A stretch of DNA of 64,000 nt from Palsa-504 sp963753195 (GCA_963753195.1 CAVWBH010000001.1:496001-560000); one strand, 5' to 3'; positions 8,816-16,619 are shown, counted from the stretch's first letter. Numbers and translations: made by a program. Notes: generated from the letters alone by a model not told the origin.

Positions 8816-8900
8816 GGGTGTCTCCGTTCCGCGAGGGCCGGACCACGGCCCGGACGACGGCTTGACGCCCCCGGCCGCGGCGGCCCGGGCCGCATCCCCG

Positions 8901-8936
8901 TTTTGACTACTATAACGGTAGGATAAATAGGCTAGC
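8901..8936. promoter_or_regulatory. AT-rich bidirectional promoter island
   Basis: A short AT-rich stretch inside very GC-rich DNA between the LLM operon (minus) and the hydrolase genes (plus). On the minus strand TATAGT (8914 to 8909) can serve as a -10. On the plus strand TTGACT (8903-8908) is 19 bp from TAGGCT (8928-8933). The region around CTATAAC...ATAAATAG is an imperfect dyad and could hold a regulator site. The assignment is by eye. Confidence 0.4.
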
Positions 8937-9052
8937 ATGTGACGAAGCTATCCGGGAGACCGCGCAGGCCGGCGGCCCAGGATTCACCCGGAGGGAGCCG
9001 GGCGGGCCGCCAGGCGCTGGCGCCGGCCGGAGCTGACCAGGAGGTCTGACGA

Positions 9053-9157
9053 GTGAGCCGATCTGAGGTACTGGTAGATGCCGACTGGGTGCAGGCCCAC
9101 TCCGGCGACGACGGCGTTGCCCTGGTCGAGGCCGGTAGGAGAGCAGGAGCACGATGA
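9053..9157 (+). pseudogene. 34-codon rhodanese N-terminus, now a coupled leader ORF
   Basis: The sequence reads GTG at 9053, preceded by a perfect AGGAGG (9039-9044), through 34 codons to TGA at 9155-9157. The peptide begins MSRSEVLVDADWVQAH and continues VALVEAG, closely like the first 30 residues of actinobacterial thiosulfate sulfurtransferases (CysA/SseA type), then departs and stops. Catalytic rhodanese domains are missing. The TGA overlaps the ATG of the alpha/beta hydrolase (ATGA), so translating this remnant probably delivers ribosomes to the next gene. It is either a truncated gene kept as a translational leader or a true leader peptide; there are no Cys codons, so a cysteine attenuator is unlikely. 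Confidence 0.65.
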
Positions 9158-9936
9158 CTATCGCAGAGCAGCAAGTTCCGCTCCTGACCTGGACCGAGCC
9201 GGACGGCATCGCCGTCCGCGGCACGCTGGTCGTCATCCCCGGCCGCGGCGAGCAGCCCGCGCACTATGAGCGGTTCGGCCGGCGCATCTCCGCCGACGGG
9301 TACCGCGTGCACGCCGTGACGGACCCCACGGTAGACGCCGGGCGCACCGTGGCCCAGGTAACTGATCAGCTCGCCGGGCCGGCGCCCCGGGTCCTGGTCG
9401 GATCCGACACCGGCGCCCTGTTCGCGGCCGGGCTGGCCGCCTCGGGCCAGGCCCCCGGGCTGGATGCGATCGTGCTGGCCGGGCTGCCGGCCGCGCACGC
9501 CGGCCTGGCGGCCGCCCCGGCCGGCCCCGCGGCCGGCTCGTGGGACGGGGAACTCGAGAGCCGGACCGCATGCCCCACCCACCGCGCGCGCCTGTCGGCG
9601 CCGGGCCTTCGCCGCGGCGCGCTGTACGAGCCGATCCCCGACGGCTGGACGGAGCGGGCTGACCTGGGCGCGGTGACTGTGCCGGTCCTGGGTCTGCACG
9701 GCACCGACGATCCGGTCAGCCCGCTCGCCGCCGTCCGGGCCAGGTACGCCACCGCCGCGTCCGTCGAGCTGATCAGCATCATCGGCGGTCGGCATGACGC
9801 GCTGAACGACCTCACGCACCGGACGGTGGCGGCCATGGTCGTGATCTTCCTCGAGCGGCTGCGGCTGGGGCGCGGACTGCCCCGCATCGCGGTCAGCGAG
9901 AAGCCCGAGGTGGACTGGGCGATGGTCCTGCCCTGA
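9154..9936 (+). CDS. Alpha/beta hydrolase with Asp at nucleophile position
   Basis: A 260-residue alpha/beta-fold hydrolase. LVVIPGRGEQPAHYERFG gives the oxyanion-side loop, VLGLHGTDDPVSP the acid, and GGRHDALND the catalytic His. The nucleophile elbow reads GSDTGA, so the residue in the usual Ser position is Asp, as in haloalkane dehalogenases and epoxide hydrolases, though the rest does not look like those families. It is translationally coupled (ATGA) to the rhodanese remnant and divergent from three flavin monooxygenases, suggesting a role in the same salvage pathway. The substrate is unknown, and a non-enzymatic role is possible. Confidence 0.8.
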   Translation: MTIAEQQVPLLTWTEPDGIAVRGTLVVIPGRGEQPAHYERFGRRISADGYRVHAVTDPTVDAGRTVAQVTDQLAGPAPRVLVGSDTGALFAAGLAASGQAPGLDAIVLAGLPAAHAGLAAAPAGPAAGSWDGELESRTACPTHRARLSAPGLRRGALYEPIPDGWTERADLGAVTVPVLGLHGTDDPVSPLAAVRARYATAASVELISIIGGRHDALNDLTHRTVAAMVVIFLERLRLGRGLPRIAVSEKPEVDWAMVLP

Positions 9937-10047
9937 CGAGGCCTACCGGGCCACGAGCGGACGCAGAGCGTCGCTGTGACCCAGATCACATCTGGGTCTG
10001 GCGGGAATACCCGGAATACCCGGCTCCGGGCGGCGGTTGCCGCCAGC

Positions 10048-10680
10048 GTGACAGCGCAGACAGAGCCGCAAGAAGACGTTCAATTCTGGTTCGATCCACT
10101 GTGCCCCTGGGCCTGGATCACCTCCCGCTGGATGACGGAGGTGGAGAAGGTCCGGCCGGTGCATACCGACTGGCGGATCATGTCGCTGGCCTACCTCAAC
10201 CTGGAGCAGCACAAGGGCGAGGGCCTGACCCCGGAGTACCTGGAGCGGATGAGCAAGGCGTGGGTGTTCGTGCGCGTGTGCGCCGCCGCCGCCGAGCACA
10301 GCGGCCCCGGCATCTACGGGCCGCTGTACACCGCGCTCGGCACGCGGATCCACAACGAGGCCCGCCGGGGCGACCCGAACGTGATCCCCGAGGCCCTGGC
10401 CGAGGTCGGGCTGCCCGCCGAGCTGGCCAAGGCCGCGGACAGCACCGAGTACGACCAGCGGATCAAGGACTCTCACGACGAGGCGTTCGACGAGGTCGGC
10501 CTGGATGTGGGCACCCCGGTGGTGCGCATCCGCGGCCGGGCCATCTTCGGGCCGGTCATCACGCCCATCCCGCGCGGCGAGGCCGCCGGGCGGCTGTTTG
10601 ACGGCGTGGCGCTGGTGACCGAGGCGGACGGCTTCTTCGAGCTCAAGCGCACCCGGGACCGCAAGCCCACGTTCGAGTGA
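10048..10680 (+). CDS. Mycothiol-dependent nitroreductase (Rv2466c)-like DsbA-fold protein
   Basis: A 210-residue thioredoxin/DsbA-fold protein very like Rv2466c along its length: FWFDPLCPWAWITSRWM, MSLAYLNLEQ, GPLYTALGTRIHNEAR, DVGTPVVRI, FFELKRTR. Rv2466c uses a CPWC motif with mycothiol; here the second cysteine is Ala (CPWA), leaving a monothiol site. The start is taken at GTG 10048 because the length then matches the family (about 207) and the first 24 codons of the longer frame from 9976 include a repeated GAATACCCG and a hairpin. The function is probably redox or nitro-compound reduction with mycothiol, by family. Confidence 0.88.
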   Translation: MTAQTEPQEDVQFWFDPLCPWAWITSRWMTEVEKVRPVHTDWRIMSLAYLNLEQHKGEGLTPEYLERMSKAWVFVRVCAAAAEHSGPGIYGPLYTALGTRIHNEARRGDPNVIPEALAEVGLPAELAKAADSTEYDQRIKDSHDEAFDEVGLDVGTPVVRIRGRAIFGPVITPIPRGEAAGRLFDGVALVTEADGFFELKRTRDRKPTFE

Positions 10681-10691
10681 GCCGCGCCGCG

Positions 10692-11156
10692 TTACTGGCG
10701 AGCTGAGCGGGACCGCAGCTCGGCCGAGGTCTTCCCGGCCTCGGCCAGCGCGGCCGCCAGCATGTCCGCGGCCTGCCCGGCCGCGGCGAGGGCCTCGACC
10801 GCCTCGCCCAGCCAGAAGTCGGGATCCTGGCCAGGGCCGGCCGCGACCTGCCGGTCCTCGCGCTCGACGACGAGGATCCGGGCGAGCTGCTCGCACAGGC
10901 GCGGCAGGTCCCGGGTCATCCGCTGGAGGCTGGCGATGACCTCGCGGGCATCGTCCAGGTTGGCGACGTCGGCGCCGGCCGAGGTCAGGTCGTTGAGCTC
11001 CTGCACGGCCTGCGCCGCCTGGCGGGCGACATCGCGCGCCGTCATCGTGCTGCCCAGCTCGCGGCCGTCCTCCGCTGCGTATCCCGGCCTGCTCCGGGCC
11101 AGGCCGGCGGACTCGGCGTCAACGGCGGAGCCGTAGGGCTGCACCCGTCTGGGCAT
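10692..11156 (-). CDS. Hypothetical helical protein
   Basis: A 154-residue protein I do not recognise. From about residue 38 (an internal ATG at 11045) it is almost entirely alpha-helical, Ala/Leu-rich and heptad-like, for example ARDVARQAAQAVQELNDL and EAVEALAAAGQAADMLAAAL; no signal peptide or membrane segment is evident. The N-terminal 37 residues are low-complexity and the true start may be 11045. Neighbouring genes give no functional hint. Similar short coiled-coil-like proteins are common in actinomycete genomes. Confidence 0.6.
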   Translation of the reverse strand: MPRRVQPYGSAVDAESAGLARSRPGYAAEDGRELGSTMTARDVARQAAQAVQELNDLTSAGADVANLDDAREVIASLQRMTRDLPRLCEQLARILVVEREDRQVAAGPGQDPDFWLGEAVEALAAAGQAADMLAAALAEAGKTSAELRSRSARQ

Positions 11157-11228
11157 CTCTCTCCAGGGTCTTCCTCGGGGTCACCGGCTGCCGCGGCATG
11201 GTGCCCAGGCTATCCGACGCCCGGCTCG

Positions 11229-12650
11229 TCAGGCCGCGCGCTGGCGTCCCATCAGCCGGGTCAGCGCGGCCACCACTACGAGCAGGGCCCCCATCTGCAG
11301 CACGCTGCGCTGGAAGGCCACCCCGTAGCCGTGCCCGAGCGCGCCGAAGAACAGCACGCCGGTGACGGCGACGCCGACCGAGTTGCCGACCTGCTGGGCC
11401 GTGGACAGCGCTCCGGCCACCGATCCGGCCGTGACCGGGTCGGCGTGGCTGAGCACCGTAGTGGTCAGCGGGGTGATGCACAGTCCCTGCCCCGCGCCGA
11501 GCAGCAGCAGCCCGGGGAACAGCCAGGCGACCGACCCGCCGGTCCCGGTGTGCGCGGTGGCCAGCCACAGGGCGCCGTCACCGGCGGCGGCGACCAGCGC
11601 CCCGGCGGCGATCACCGCGCGGCCGAAACGCATGGTCAGCGCCGGGGCCCGGAACGACGTGGCCAGGTAACCGGCGGCCAGGACGGTGAACACCGCGCCG
11701 GCCGACAAGGGCGACAGGCCTCGGCCCTGCTGCAGGTACAGGCCGAGCACCAGGTACCCGGCCGCCTGCTGGCACCAGAACACGGTCTGGGTGAGCAGGC
11801 CGGCGCGCAGCGGCCAGGCGGCGAAGATCCGCGGGTTGAGCAGGGGGGCCCCGCCGCGGCCGGCCTTGCGCCGCTGTTGGACGGCGAACGCGACGGCGAG
11901 CGGCACGGCGGCGCCGAGCGCCGCCCAGGACCAGGCCGGCCAGCCCGCCTGCCGGCCCTCGACCAGCGGCAGCACCACTGCGATCAGGCAGGCGGTGATC
12001 AGGGCCACGCCGGCCAGGTCCAGGCGGGCACCCTGCCCGTCACGTGATTCGGGGACCAGGCGCCGGGCCGCGGCCATGGCGGCCAGGCCGAGCGGCACGT
12101 TGATCCAGAAGATGGCCCGCCAGCCGAGCCCGGCCACGTCGGCGCGGATCAGGATCCCGCCGAGGAGCTGGCCGGACGTAGCAGCCAGCCCCATCACCAT
12201 GCCGAGGACGCTGATGGCCCGCACCCGCGCCGGGCCGGTGTAGATCACGCCGAGGATGGACAGGATGTTCGGCGACATCAGCGCCGCCCCGGTCCCCTGG
12301 ATGATCCGCGCTGCGACCAGCGCGCCCGGATCCGGGGCCAGCGCGCACGCCACCGAGGAGACGACGAAGATGGCCATCCCGAGGGTGAACATCCGCCGGC
12401 GGCCGAACCGGTCACCCAGGCGCCCGCCGGTGACGAGCAGCACGGCGGTGGAGATCGCGTAGCCGGCCACGATCCACTCGGTCGCGCCCTCCCCGGCCCG
12501 CAGGCCCTGCTGGATGGACGGCAGCGCGACATTCAGGATGAAGAAGTCCAGCACGAACATGAACGTGCCGGTCATGAGCACGGCCAGCGGCGCCCAGGAC
12601 GGGCCGGCCGGGGCCCGGACGGAGCCCGGGAGAGTCTCTGTAGCGGTCAT
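11229..12650 (-). CDS. MFS transporter, DHA2-type (14 helices)
   Basis: A 473-residue drug:H+ antiporter-like permease. Motif C-like and motif A sequences are clear: FVLDFFILNVALPSI in helix 1 and GGRLGDRFGRRRMF in the 2-3 loop; RIIQGTGAALMSPN follows. About 14 hydrophobic segments fit the DHA2 family. It exports amphipathic drugs or dyes by family inference. It lies directly downstream of the MerR-type regulator, and its own promoter (TTGACT 12688-12683, 19-bp spacer with a dyad, CAGGCT) ends 7 nt before the ATG, so it is probably switched on by that regulator when the regulator binds drug. Confidence 0.92.
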   Translation of the reverse strand: MTATETLPGSVRAPAGPSWAPLAVLMTGTFMFVLDFFILNVALPSIQQGLRAGEGATEWIVAGYAISTAVLLVTGGRLGDRFGRRRMFTLGMAIFVVSSVACALAPDPGALVAARIIQGTGAALMSPNILSILGVIYTGPARVRAISVLGMVMGLAATSGQLLGGILIRADVAGLGWRAIFWINVPLGLAAMAAARRLVPESRDGQGARLDLAGVALITACLIAVVLPLVEGRQAGWPAWSWAALGAAVPLAVAFAVQQRRKAGRGGAPLLNPRIFAAWPLRAGLLTQTVFWCQQAAGYLVLGLYLQQGRGLSPLSAGAVFTVLAAGYLATSFRAPALTMRFGRAVIAAGALVAAAGDGALWLATAHTGTGGSVAWLFPGLLLLGAGQGLCITPLTTTVLSHADPVTAGSVAGALSTAQQVGNSVGVAVTGVLFFGALGHGYGVAFQRSVLQMGALLVVVAALTRLMGRQRAA

Positions 12651-12657
12651 GCTCCCG

Positions 12658-12688
12658 AGCCTGGGTTCTCCCGTAACGGGAGAGTCAA
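12658..12688 (-). promoter_or_regulatory. MerR-type promoter of the MFS gene
   Basis: On the minus strand TTGACT (12688-12683) is separated by 19 bp from CAGGCT (12663-12658). The spacer holds the dyad CTCCCGTTACGGGAG. A long 19-bp spacer with a central dyad is the hallmark of MerR-activated promoters. It overlaps the stop codon of the MerR gene, and a near-identical copy lies at 13537-13567. Confidence 0.75.
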
Positions 12689-13497
12689 GCCGTCTGGAAC
12701 ACCGGCCAGCAGATCTCGGTGCGGTGCTGGTCCGGGTCGGGCTCGGTGAACGGGACCGGGTAGTACTCGCGGATCGGGCCCTGCACCCCGATGGCCCGTT
12801 CGGCCACGACGGTGCCCAGCATGCCGTAGGTCTGGTCGATGTCCCCGACCGGCCCGGAGTGGAGCATCACCGCCGCTTCCGCGCCCGGGATGACCGCCGG
12901 CCGAACCCGCCCGCCGGCCGGGGCCGGGCCGCCGACGGGAACGAAGGCGGTCAGCTCGGCCCGCTCCAGCTCGAAGAAGCCCGCCGGGAACAGCGCCCCG
13001 CCCGGGCCCGCCGGCGACAGGCCGGCCTGCTCGATCCGGCCGTACAGCTCCTCGAACGCGCCGGTCCCCCAGGCCCAGGCCTGCTCGGCGGTCACCGTCT
13101 CGGAGATGGCGACGACCTGCGCCGCCGGGATCGACCGGAACTCGACCACCGGGCGGACCGGCGGGCCCTCCAGGAGGGCGCGCAGGCTGGCCACGCTCAT
13201 CTGCATCTCCGCCAGCTTGGCTTCCATCGCGGTGAGGTGAGCGATGATCTCCCTGGTGCGGGCCTCCACGTCCGGCGCCTGGAGCACGGCCTTCACCTGG
13301 TCCAGCGGCATGCCCAGGTCACGGAACCGGCGGATCACCTGGGCCACCGGGACCTGGCCCGGCTGGTAGAAGCGGTAGCCGGAGGCCGGGTCGATCCGGG
13401 CCGGCTCGAGCAGCCCCTGATCGTGGTAGAAGCGCAGCGCCTTGACGCTCAGGTGCGTCATCCGGGAGAAATCGCCGATCGATACCAGCACGCTCAT
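12685..13497 (-). CDS. MerR-family regulator with GyrI-like effector domain
   Basis: A 270-residue BmrR/TipA-style regulator. Residues 5-75 form the MerR winged helix (SIGDFSRMTHLSVKALRFYHDQGLLEPAR, then GYRFYQPGQ). A dimerisation helix follows (about 80-110). From about 118 a GyrI-like ligand domain begins with VVEFRSIPAAQVVAISETV and ends with YYPVPFTEPDPDQHRTEICWPV. Such proteins bind lipophilic cations and unwind 19-bp-spacer promoters. Its own promoter (13567-13537) and that of the downstream MFS gene carry the same dyad, so it probably activates both. Its ATG overlaps the TGA of the Lrp gene. Confidence 0.92.
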   Translation of the reverse strand: MSVLVSIGDFSRMTHLSVKALRFYHDQGLLEPARIDPASGYRFYQPGQVPVAQVIRRFRDLGMPLDQVKAVLQAPDVEARTREIIAHLTAMEAKLAEMQMSVASLRALLEGPPVRPVVEFRSIPAAQVVAISETVTAEQAWAWGTGAFEELYGRIEQAGLSPAGPGGALFPAGFFELERAELTAFVPVGGPAPAGGRVRPAVIPGAEAAVMLHSGPVGDIDQTYGMLGTVVAERAIGVQGPIREYYPVPFTEPDPDQHRTEICWPVFQTA

Positions 13498-14012
13498 GGG
13501 ACGGGCTCACCTCTCCGCCGGGACCTGTTCGCCGTGATCCTCGGCTCTCCCCTAACGGGAGAGTCAACCGGGACCGGCAGCGGCCGCGGCGGGACCGGCG
13601 CCGAGTGCACGATCGAGGTGGTGGTGCGGCCGTGCGGGGTGAACAGGTCCAGGACCGGTTCCAGGTCCTCGATGCTGTGCAGCCAGACCTTGAGGAAGTA
13701 GCAGTCCTCGCCGGTGATCCGGTAGCACTCGGTGACGTTCGGCACCTCACGGGCGATCCCGGGGATCAGCCGCAGACCGCCGCAGGCCGGGCTGATCCTG
13801 ACGATGGCGCAGATCGTGTAGCCGAGAGCGCGCGGGCTGATCTCCGCCCGGTAGGACACCGCTCCGCTTTCCTCGAGCCGGCGCAGCCGCTCGGCCGCCG
13901 CCGGGCCGGACAGCCCGATCCGCCGGGCGAGCTCCGCGACCCGCAGCCGCGGCGCGGCCTGGAGCTCCGCGACGATCCGCCGGTCCGTCGCGTCCAGCGA
14001 CGTCTCCGGCAT
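13494..14012 (-). CDS. Lrp/AsnC-family transcriptional regulator
   Basis: A 172-residue regulator. Residues 5-60 are the AsnC-type HTH (LDATDRRIVAELQAAPRLRVAELARRIGLSGPAAAERLRRLEESG), followed by YRAEISPRALGYTICAIVRI and the RAM ligand domain with VTECYRITGEDCYFLKVWL. Lrp proteins sense amino acids and often control a divergent exporter, which fits the EamA gene at 14119. The ATG at 14012 is chosen because the domain starts there; the frame is open to an ATG at 14087. The last 30 residues are Arg/Pro-rich and contain the MerR promoter on the same strand, so the C-terminus is longer than usual (family about 150). Confidence 0.88.
   Translation of the reverse strand: MPETSLDATDRRIVAELQAAPRLRVAELARRIGLSGPAAAERLRRLEESGAVSYRAEISPRALGYTICAIVRISPACGGLRLIPGIAREVPNVTECYRITGEDCYFLKVWLHSIEDLEPVLDLFTPHGRTTTSIVHSAPVPPRPLPVPVDSPVRGEPRITANRSRRRGEPVP
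13537..13567 (-). promoter_or_regulatory. MerR-type autoregulatory promoter
   Basis: TTGACT (13567-13562), a 19-bp spacer containing CTCCCGTTAGGGGAG, then GAGGAT (13542-13537) on the minus strand. It is almost identical to the element before the MFS gene and lies inside the 3' end of the Lrp coding region, about 40 bp before the MerR start. Confidence 0.75.
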
Positions 14013-14106
14013 TTCAAAGGCCTGGCGGATGAAAACCCGTTGTTTCGATGGCAGATTCACGGCTTCTCCCGCATGAATGCTCTTCAATCCGGCGTCATCG
14101 GTTTCA

Positions 14107-14112
14107 TATGAT
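14107..14112 (+). promoter_or_regulatory. -10 box of the EamA gene
   Basis: TATGAT, 6 nt before GTG 14119, in the Lrp-EamA divergent region; it indicates a leaderless start. TTCAAT (14083-14088) is a weak -35 candidate. Confidence 0.5.
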
Positions 14113-14118
14113 GCGCCC

Positions 14119-15052
14119 GTGTCAGACGGGCCGCAAGCGGGGCAGGCACCAGCCGGATGGCTCCAGCGGGTACCGCCGCAATCATTCTTCCTGGTCAGTG
14201 CCGTCTTCCACTATCTCGGGCCGTCGCTGGCGGTGCTGCTGTTTCGCCCGGGTGGCCGTCCTCGGGGTGGCGTGGCTGCGGATCGCCAGCGCGGCGGTGG
14301 TCTTCGCCCTGTGGCGGCGGCCGCCGTGGCGGTGGCTCGGCCAGCTCAGCCGCGGCGAGCGGTGGACCCTGGTGGCGCTGGGCGCGGTGCTGGCCGTGAT
14401 GAACTCGGTGTTCTACCTCGCGGTGGACCGGCTGCCGCTGTCGACGGTGGGGGCCATCGAGTTCCTCGGCACCGTGATCCTGGCCGCGGCGGGCGTGCGG
14501 ACCTGGCGCAACGCCGGGGCGCTGGCGCTCACCACGGCCGGCGTGGCCACCATCACCACGTTCAGCGTCTCCGCCGCGCCGCTCGGTTTCGCCTTCGCGT
14601 TCGCCAACTGCGCGCTGTTCATGCTGTACATCGTGCTCGGCCACCGGCTGGCCAACGCGGGCCCCGGCCGCCCGTCGGGCATCGACCGCCTCGCGGCGGC
14701 CATGGCGGTCGCGGCGGTAGCGGCCACGCCGTGGGGCCTGGGCGCGGCCCTGCCCGCGTTCCGGCAGCCGTACCTGCTGCTGGCCGGGGTAGGGGTGGGG
14801 GTGTGCTCCTCGGTGATCCCGTACGTGATGGACCAGCTGGCCATGGCCCGGCTGTCGCGCGCCACGTTCTCCCTCATGCTGGCCCTGCTGCCGGTGTTCG
14901 CCACGCTCATCGGCGCGGTCGTGCTGGGCCAGATCCCGACCGTCCAGGATGCGGCCGGTATCGGCCTGGTCGTGGCCGGCGTGGCGGTGCACCAGGCGGC
15001 CGCGGACCGCGGGCCGGGCGTAGCCGCCGGGAAGCCGCAGCGAGCCGGCTAG
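14119..15052 (+). pseudogene. EamA-family transporter with +1 frameshift
   Basis: The frame from GTG 14119 encodes MSDGPQAG through AVFHYLGPSLAVLLF, then the homologous sequence jumps to the +1 frame: ARVAVLGVAWLRIASAAVVF and onward through about ten helices (RhtA/YdeK-like EamA exporter) to the TAG at 15050-15052. The shift is at the TTT at 14242-14244: removing one T restores one continuous reading of about 310 residues. EamA proteins export amino acids or metabolites, fitting the divergent Lrp regulator. Either the gene is broken, the base call is wrong, or frameshifting occurs; the downstream frame shows no decay, which favours a recent mutation or an error. Confidence 0.8.
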
Positions 15053-15053
15053 C

Positions 15054-15617
15054 TCAGCGGGACCGCAGGCCGCGGTCGACGAAGCGGATCAGCCATCCGA
15101 AGCTCTCGTCGGGATCGGCGTCCCACTGGAACCCGCCGGAGGCCTCCAGGATCGCGAATCCGTGCAGTGTGCTGCGGATGGCGCGCAGGGCGTGGTCCAT
15201 TTCCTCCGCGCCGATGCCGTAGCCGCGCAGCACGGCCGCGATCGATCCGATCACGCGGTCGCTCGCGGCGGCCAGGGGGTCGCCCGGCCCGGTCGGCTCG
15301 ACGCCGGTCGTGGCCAGGTAGCGGCCGGGGTGCGCGGTGACGTACCCGCGTACCGCGGTCATCAGCGCGGCCAGCGCGTCGGTCCCGGCTTTGCCCTGCA
15401 CGGCGTCGCGGATCACTTCGGCCAGCTCGGCCAGGGCCAGCGTGGCCAGCCGGTGCTGCACGTCGGCCAGGCCGCCGACGTGCTTGTACAGGGATGGCGG
15501 GCGGACGCCGAGCCGGTCGGCGAGCAGGCCCATGGTGACGCCCTGGAACCCGATCTCGTCGGCCAGCCCGGCCGCCGTGGCGATCACGCCGTCGCCGGTC
15601 AGCCCGGCCCTAGGCAC
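15054..15617 (-). CDS. TetR-family regulator (WHG-type C-domain)
   Basis: A 187-residue repressor. The N-terminal HTH reads GVIATAAGLADEIGFQGVTMGLLADRLGVRPPSLYKHV. The C-terminal half, with YVTAHPGRYLATTGVEP and RSTLHGFAILEASGGFQW, matches the WHG-domain TetR subgroup. It is the second gene of an operon with the alpha/beta hydrolase (8-nt overlap), and AT-rich palindromes upstream of that hydrolase (16472-16510) are the obvious operators, giving autoregulation. The effector is unknown, perhaps an ester or lactone that the hydrolase acts on. It converges with the EamA gene. Confidence 0.9.
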   Translation of the reverse strand: MPRAGLTGDGVIATAAGLADEIGFQGVTMGLLADRLGVRPPSLYKHVGGLADVQHRLATLALAELAEVIRDAVQGKAGTDALAALMTAVRGYVTAHPGRYLATTGVEPTGPGDPLAAASDRVIGSIAAVLRGYGIGAEEMDHALRAIRSTLHGFAILEASGGFQWDADPDESFGWLIRFVDRGLRSR

Positions 15618-16461
15618 CAGCGTGCTCCTTGAGGAAGCCGGTCACGAGCGCGGCTACCTCGTCCGGGCACTGCGCGTGGGGATAGTGCCCGGCGCCTTCG
15701 ATCATCGCCACCGTGCCCAGCCCGGCCGGCATGGCCGCGACAACCGCCTCGGCCTCGGCCCGCGGGTCGGCGAAGTCGGGGTCCAGCGTGCCCATGATGA
15801 CCAGGGCCGGGCAGGCGACGTTGGGCAGCTGGGCGGCGGCGTCGGCGGGCGTGGACTTGCCGGTCTTCATGAACTCCGCCATCCGGCCCGGCTCACGCAG
15901 CTTGGCCTCCAGTGCCGCCCTGTATTCCGCGTAGTCAGCGGGCTTGGTCGGGTAGGCCACGTCCAGGTAGCGCAGCCATAGGGGCAGGCTGTGGAGCAGC
16001 TGCATGCCCATCAGCCGGGACATGCCCTGGCGATAGCGGCGGATCCGCACCAGGCCGCCCAGGCTGATCTTCTGGGTCTTGGTGAACGGGCCGATCTCGA
16101 CGATGCCGCTGACCAGGTCCGGCTGCTCGGCCGCCGCGATGGTGGCCGCCCCGCCGGAGATCGAGTGCCCGACGATGACCGCCGGGCCGCCCAGATGGCG
16201 GATCAGGGCGAGCAGGTCGTGCGCGATGTCGGTCCGGGTGATGGCCTCCTTGCCGGTGACGGAGGTCCAGCCCATGCTGGACTCCCCGTGCCCGCGCAGG
16301 TCCGCGCTGACGACCCGGTAGCCGGCCTGGGCCAGCACGGGGGCCAGGAACCGGTAGGCCTGCCGGCGGTCGCCGATGCCGTGCGACAGCACCACCAGCG
16401 GGCCGGCGCCGGTCTCCTCGTAGGCGATCCGCCCGCCGTCAACGTCCAGGTACTCAGTCAT
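15610..16461 (-). CDS. Alpha/beta hydrolase
   Basis: A 283-residue cytosolic alpha/beta-hydrolase. Oxyanion loop LSHGIGDRRQAY, SADLRGHGESS, nucleophile elbow VGHSISGGAA (Ser in G-x-S-x-G), acid MGTLDPDFADP and catalytic His AGHYPHAQCP are all present. Family members hydrolyse esters, lactones or epoxides; the substrate is not readable. It is the first gene of a two-gene operon with a TetR regulator and lies just downstream of perfect palindromes, so it is probably induced by its own substrate. Confidence 0.9.
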   Translation of the reverse strand: MTEYLDVDGGRIAYEETGAGPLVVLSHGIGDRRQAYRFLAPVLAQAGYRVVSADLRGHGESSMGWTSVTGKEAITRTDIAHDLLALIRHLGGPAVIVGHSISGGAATIAAAEQPDLVSGIVEIGPFTKTQKISLGGLVRIRRYRQGMSRLMGMQLLHSLPLWLRYLDVAYPTKPADYAEYRAALEAKLREPGRMAEFMKTGKSTPADAAAQLPNVACPALVIMGTLDPDFADPRAEAEAVVAAMPAGLGTVAMIEGAGHYPHAQCPDEVAALVTGFLKEHAGA

Positions 16462-16471
16462 GCCGGGCTCC

Positions 16472-16510
16472 TTAGCTAATCTATGTAGCCTTAAAGCTAA
16501 TATGATTAGC
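16472..16510. promoter_or_regulatory. Two palindromic operators upstream of hydrolase-tetR
   Basis: TTAGCTAA (16472-16479) is a perfect palindrome, and GCTAATATGATTAGC (16496-16510) has perfect 6-bp arms around ATG. Both share the core GCTAA and lie 11-49 bp upstream of the hydrolase start, in an AT-rich patch. They are probably TetR binding sites. Confidence 0.7.
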
Positions 16511-16607
16511 CACGGTTGTCAACAGCACCTGTCGCCCCGCCACGGGACCGGCTGGGAAGGCCGCAGCCGCGAAGTCACCTGGCGTGGCGCGCATCTGCGC
16601 GTTGCCT

Positions 16608-16613
16608 TATGGT
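16608..16613 (+). promoter_or_regulatory. -10 box for leaderless DUF1707 gene
   Basis: TATGGT ends 6 nt before ATG 16620, which favours that start over the longer open frame from 16584. Confidence 0.5.
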
Positions 16614-16619
16614 TTGGGC

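Noticed and set aside
8938..9052. SAM or cobalamin riboswitch before the sulfur-type genes
   Set aside because: GC-rich hairpins are present, but no conserved riboswitch core was recognised.
14242..14244. Programmed +1 frameshift in the EamA gene
   Set aside because: No internal stop codon or stimulatory structure of the prfB type is seen; mutation or base-calling error is simpler.
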